Assembly (NCBI RefSeq): GCF_030867145.1
Contig: NC_134439.1
Location: 6,795,379 to 6,859,378, forward strand
DNA: 64,000 nt
DNA from: Opisthocomus hoazin
Lineage: Eukaryota; Chordata; Aves; Opisthocomiformes; Opisthocomidae
Direction: 5' to 3'
Shown here: positions 59,327-64,000 of the stretch, one piece after another
Layout: each line of letters opens with the position of its first letter
Numbering within the stretch: position 1 is the stretch's first letter
The notes under the pieces: generated by a model
Seen by the model: the letters and a program-made list of their open reading frames with translations, nothing else
What the model was told of the DNA's origin: nothing
The model's database searches: none
Program-made: the position numbers and the translations under genes

Positions 59327-61797
59327 CTAATTAGATGGCATCTCCCAGCCAGGGAGCTCATCATCAAAACTGAGGTCAGACAAAACTTCTTCTTCGAGGT
59401 CAAACCGCTCCAAGGACAATCCATTGACCTGGGAAGAGAAACCAAGAGTAAATTTCTTTCTCTACAACACATTTTAGCTTCACCCCTCTGCACCTGGAAG
59501 CTCTGTATCTTGACCACATAGCAGAGACAGCCTCCTTGGAATTTACCAGCTCGGGAACGTTTCTGTTTCGGAAGGACTGACGGCCATCACAGGGCCATGA
59601 ACCAGAAGGACACCCAGCAGCTCTCCTCCCGAGCAAGTCCTTCCAAATTCCTGGCTCTTCCTCTTCCTCTCAGGCTGGAAGGTGCCTTGCGGCAGGGAGA
59701 GGGCCACACTACCTCCCACACTCCATCACGAGGGAAGTGAGGAGATGGCGGGGGAGGTTGCTTCTGGTAGAACAGAGGTTTGAGGAGCAGCAGGCTTTCT
59801 GTTTGACTTTGCTGCTCACTTCTCTTATGGTCATTGCCTGTTAGGTCAGCTCTCCGTGGGCTTCAAAGAAGGCAGAGAGAAAGGGATGTGCAGAGGAAAA
59901 TGCAGAGAGAGAACAAACCAGATGGAATTTCATCTGCTCAACTGATTAAAAAAAATAATCTGGTGGATGTTAGTTACTCCACACAGTAAAACACCTCCTG
60001 TTTTACTCTTCAGGAAGAAAGGAAGATAGCTGTGCCCGTGGACACCAGTGACTCAGTGTCACCAGGCGGAGTAACATGCCACGAGGTTCATTAGACACCT
60101 CCGCCACGCAAACCGCAGGAGCTGGACGCTGCGCGGTGCCGATGCATCACGCGAGAGGGACGCTCGCTTTCCACCGACCGCCGTGTCGGTCATCCCGCCT
60201 CGTCAGCAGCAGTGTTTTCAACCTAAGCGAGGCGGAAAGCCTCTGCTCGGGACTGGCTGCGTGCAAAAGCTGGCACACAGAACTCCTCTCGCTGGGCACA
60301 CTGATTAAAGTTTTACTGCTGTACCTGGGCGTTTTTGTTTGGTGCACGCTGACAGACCCCACAATCATCTGCAGGGATTGCACCAAAGCTTTTAACAGTC
60401 CTTCCCTCTGGGGTAAGGACACGTTTATGAAGTGCATTTCTAGATGGGGAGTTTGATTTATTGAAGAACTTACTAAAAAATAATTTAATTTAAGCTCCTG
60501 TGGCTTTACCAGGGTTTTCACTCTCCCAGATTCTACGAGGAGCAGTCCTGGACACTGTCGTGTGTCAGACTTGTCAATCTGCACCGTAACAGTGCCGCAC
60601 CCTAACTGCTCACTTTCCTGCGCTGTCTAAAATATACATGCATTTCTGCACAAAGATACCCCAAAAAGCAGGAGTTTTAAAACCCTGGCGTGCTGTACAA
60701 TTCCCAGATGTGATTACTTCCCGGGGTTTAAGGAGGGTGTCAGGGGCTGTAACGGTTAACAGCTGCATCTCCAGTCCCTAGATGGAACACACAGGCCCTG
60801 CGCAAAAGCTGAAGACCCACCGGTTTTACCTGAACAAGTCCCTTCAGTTCCTCTTCTGTTAGGGAGTCTGCGGGCTCCTCTTGGGAGGAATTGTACTCCA
60901 CGGCCACTTTCCCGTTCTCTGAAACAGAACAAACAGCCAGAGACATGGTTAATTACTACTGTGTGTACTGACAATAAGCCTACCCTAAACTCCAAACTGC
61001 TTCGTAACGGCTTTCGGAGCGAGCGACTGGTTGGGCCCCTCTCTGTAAAATGAGGACAGCAGCACTGACCTGGTCCCATCGGGGCCAGTCCTGATAAGCG
61101 TAAAAGACTGAAGTACTCAGACACCAGATAAACAGGCGTCACCTAAGAGCTCAGAGGGACCTGGAACCCAGAGCAAGCGGATCCAGGTGTTCCTGGACAG
61201 GCACAGAGCCAGCTTCTATGATTCAAAACTCAAAGGAGACAGAAGCCCCAAGGATGCAACACTGAACACAACAGTGGGGCACGGACCTTTGGCGGCACCG
61301 GTTGGCTTGGAACCAGGACAGGAATGTGCAAAGTGCTGCAGTTCAGCTCATGTTGCCCCTGGAACCAGAACCTCCCCACATCCCCAGTCGGCACGCACAT
61401 GGAGTGTTAGAAAGCTCTCCTGCCAGCGTTTACACTCTTGGAATTTGGAGTTTCACTGAGTTATTTATAATTAAAAAATCTGACCTCCTGTCAGATTTTC
61501 CTTTTGCTCACGTAGCTCATAGGGTGGAACCACTCTGTTAAACCCCTGCAGACCACAAGTTCAATTTTGCCTGAGACCCCCCAAGCTTCACTGAACCCCA
61601 AGAAAGCTTCCGAGAAAAAGAATTTGTATCTGTTATCATGCAAGTTCTAGTACCATTAGCCCAAACACCCCAGCATTTAACACAAAGACAGGCCTTACCT
61701 AGGACTACGAGGAGGATCTTCTGAAAGGCGTTAGACAAAGCCTTCCCGACTGCGAGTTTCTGAACTCTTCCCGAGGCTGTGACAAACTCGAGAGGAT
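59327..61797 (-). CDS. 3' end of an unrecognised gene (three exons)
   Basis: Exons 61699-61797, 60830-60918 and 59327-59428 each have proper AG/GT borders and join in phase. They read (D)PLEFVTASGRVQKLAVGK.., ILLVVLENGKVAVEYNSSQE.., LTEEELKGLVQ and VNGLSLERFDLEEEVLSDLS, and end ELPGWEMPSN at TAG. That is 96 C-terminal residues: first a hydrophobic/basic helix-like part, then a strongly acidic tail. I do not recognise the family. Earlier exons should lie beyond the window, to the right of the retroviral fragment. Phase agreement across two junctions and a plausible stop support a real gene. Confidence 0.65.
59429..60829. other. Intron of the unrecognised gene
   Basis: No exon or repeat recognised. 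Confidence 0.45.
60919..61698. other. Intron of the unrecognised gene
   Basis: No exon or repeat family recognised in this 780-base intron. Confidence 0.45.
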
Positions 61798-62339
61798 CTG
61801 AACACAACACGCAGCACGCTACCGACTTTCAGACGACACTCTGGACATCAAGCACACCGGCTGCACGGCGCGAGGAAGCATACCCAAACACAGCCTTACG
61901 GGGCTGTAAGAGAGCTGCTCACGTCTCGGGAGTCGCTGGCAGCGTGGCAGGACCCTCACAGCGCTTTGTGTGCCAACCCACAGCAGCACACGATCCTCAG
62001 CCCCAGGTCGGGACCCTGCCCAGGGCAGCGGGCAGCGCAGAGCCCCGCTGGCACCTGAGCCGTGCCGCAGGCACAGTGTACGACATATACGTGAAATATA
62101 TTGAATGAAATGAAACATATGAACATGAACATGGCATGTTCACAGCAGCAGTGGCTGCGAAGGGGAATGGATAACCCCGCAGGCGAGAGGGAGAGAACAG
62201 AGGGTAGGAAAGCGGTCCTGGTGCGACGCGGGGAGGGAAGAGGCATGCTCAGCACCCCTTGCTGCGTAACACAGCAGCTCACAAGGCCCCACACTGATCC
62301 TTGCCTCCAGCTAAATTCAGGGAATGCAGACTCACAAAC
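61798..62339. other. Probable intron between unrecognised gene and retroviral fragment
   Basis: No exon recognised. The retroviral sequence begins at about 62340. Confidence 0.45.
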
Positions 62340-64000
62340 TGTGCAACCACAGGGTTGACCAGTGTCTGTGCCAGCTTTTCCTATGTTCTTCCCTTACTAA
62401 ATGCCATATCAGACAGGAGGGAATGATTAGTTTTCCCTGTGGGGTTTGAGCCCACCCCTCCTTGTTGTATGACCCTTCTAGATCTGTGATAAGTTTCTGA
62501 TCTTCCTTGGTATATTCTGGCTTACCTTCTAGGGAGGTTTGTCCGTCAGGGACTAAAGCCCCTTCAGTTCTTACCTCCGTTTTGGCCACCTGTTTTGCCT
62601 CTGTGTCCGCCAGCTCGTTTCCTTTTTCCAATTCTAAGCTCACTTTCTGGTGCGCCTTAATATGCATGATTGCCGCTTTCTTGGGGCCTCCAGCAGTTTC
62701 AAAATTTCTTCTGCATGTTTGATGTTTTTCCCTTGAGAGTTCAGTAATCCTCTTTCCTTCCAGATCACTCCATGCGCATGCACAACTCCAAAGGTGTACT
62801 TCGAGTCTGTGTATATTTCTGCCTTCTGCGCAGAAGTGTTTATGGGCAAAGGTCCTGACTCTGTGACTTCTTGACTGGTGGTGACAGCATACTCCGCGTG
62901 TCTCTCGCCACTCAGAACATAGCTGCTTCCATCTGTGAACCAGTTTTCCCCATTTTCCATAGGGCTGTCTCCAGGCAGTTATGATGTACCGGTTCTCCTG
63001 TGTTTCCGCTGGTTGACAATGTTAGTAACTATCCATAACTATAAATCCACAGCTGGCACCACCCGGTTACTCCCAAGAAAGTCCGTAGCTCTTTCACTGT
63101 CTGAGGTCTCTGAGCTTGGCATATTGTCTCTTTATGGGGCTGTCCCAAAGTTCTTTGTCCAGCGCTAATCTCATAGCCCAAGTAAATCACCTCGCGTTGT
63201 ATTATTTGGGCCTTCTTCTTAGATACCTGGTACCCTTGGAGCCCCAAGAAATTTAGTAGACTCACCGTCCAAGTGATTACAACTGTCTTCTGTTTTGGTG
63301 GCAATCAGGATGCCATCCACATACTGTAATAATTTCCCTTCTTCAGATGGGATTTCCCAGGATTCCAAGTCTTTTGCGAGTTGATTGCCGAAGATGGTAG
63401 GGCTGTTCTTAAATCCTTGTGGCAGCACCGTCCAAGTGAACTGAGTCTTTCGACCACTTTTGGGGTTTTCCCATTCAAATGCGAATAATTTCTGACTGGC
63501 TTCATGGAGAGGAAGGCAAAAGAAGGCATCTTTCAGATCTAAAACAGTAAACCAGGTTAATTCGGGAGCCAATACGGTCAACAAAGTATATGGGTTTGCT
63601 GCTACCGGGTAAAGGTTCTCTGTTGTTTTGTTTACAGCTTGCAAGTCCTGGACCATCCGGTACGACCCGTCAGGTTTACGGACAGGTAGTATAGGGGTGT
63701 TAAAATCCGACTCACACTCTTTCAATAATCCTAAATGTAAAAATCTTTCTATCACTGGCCGGATTCCTTCCTTATCTTCCTGTGTTAGGGAATATTTCTT
63801 AACTCTTACCGGTTGCCGGCCTTCTTTGAGTTTAACTTCAACGGCTGCAGCATTCTTCGCTCTTCCAGGCACATCAGTGGACCATACCCCAGGGTATACC
63901 CGGTTGAGGATCTCTTTGGGAATTTTCCTTCTGTGGGAGGACTGGTTAGAAATAGACTCAGTACCTGGATATATCGTTGATCCTTCACCTCCAGAGTAAT
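62340..64000 (-). mobile_element. Broken class I endogenous retrovirus, pol fragment
   Basis: Read on the minus strand from the window edge: sequence just before reverse transcriptase, reverse transcriptase (motifs like SYRMVQDLQAVNK and LPQGFKNSPTIFG), the connection region, RNase H (FTDGSSY and AHQKVSLELEKGNELAD-like) and the very start of integrase. The RT and RNase H words are gammaretrovirus-like (class I). It is a fossil: the visible part is interrupted at least three times, and no LTR is in the window. It lies in the same orientation as the neighbouring exons, presumably in an intron of the unrecognised gene. Age cannot be set without LTRs. Moderate decay suggests neither very young nor ancient. 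Confidence 0.92.

Overview
The window looks like a gene-dense, very GC-rich stretch of bird microchromosome. The reasons are short introns, long C/G-rich minisatellites, CpG-rich promoters, and several CR1 LINE fragments, some ending in the avian-type ATTCTGTG tail. The species cannot be told from the sequence alone. All recognised genes lie on the minus strand, so each reads from high to low coordinates.

From left to right: 1-2130 is a C-rich, telomere-like minisatellite. TMEM98 (2233-3899) follows with six coding exons, a poly(A) signal right after the stop, and a probable CpG promoter near 6.0-6.26 kb. ARHGAP27 (CDS 8085-20918) encodes SH3, two WW, PH and RhoGAP domains. Its 15 exons splice in phase to 883 residues. 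Five of its introns are packed with five unrelated minisatellites, and the exon for the third WW domain known in mammals is not visible. PLEKHM1 (CDS 22857-39353) is complete at 1052 residues: a 14-codon first exon, the RUN domain, two PH domains with an LC3-interacting motif, and the C-terminal Rubicon-homology zinc domain. Its promoter is a CpG island near 43.5 kb. A second strong CpG-rich block sits inside its last intron.

44.9-58.1 kb holds an LRRC37-like gene (leucine-rich repeats, cysteine-rich cap, transmembrane exon, cytoplasmic tail). It sits beside PLEKHM1, where mammals also keep LRRC37 copies. Its 5' end was not found. The transmembrane exon carries an apparent single-base frame problem, and the last exon reads into a microsatellite that would encode a run of Val/Ile. 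59.3-61.8 kb holds the last three exons of a gene I could not name. 62.3-64.0 kb is a broken pol fragment of a class I (gammaretrovirus-like) endogenous retrovirus that runs off the window.

Biologically, PLEKHM1 (Rab7/LC3 effector for lysosome fusion) and ARHGAP27 (Rho-family GAP acting in clathrin endocytosis) are membrane-traffic genes that are also neighbours in human 17q21.31. TMEM98 lies in human 17q11.2, so its neighbourhood here is a different arrangement. No prokaryotic features, CRISPR arrays, or tRNA or rRNA genes were seen. The most unusual points are the repeat-encoded tail and splice-site CR1 of the LRRC37-like gene, the missing WW3 exon and in-frame 18-bp repeat of ARHGAP27, and the exact 100-bp duplication inside an ARHGAP27 intronic minisatellite.
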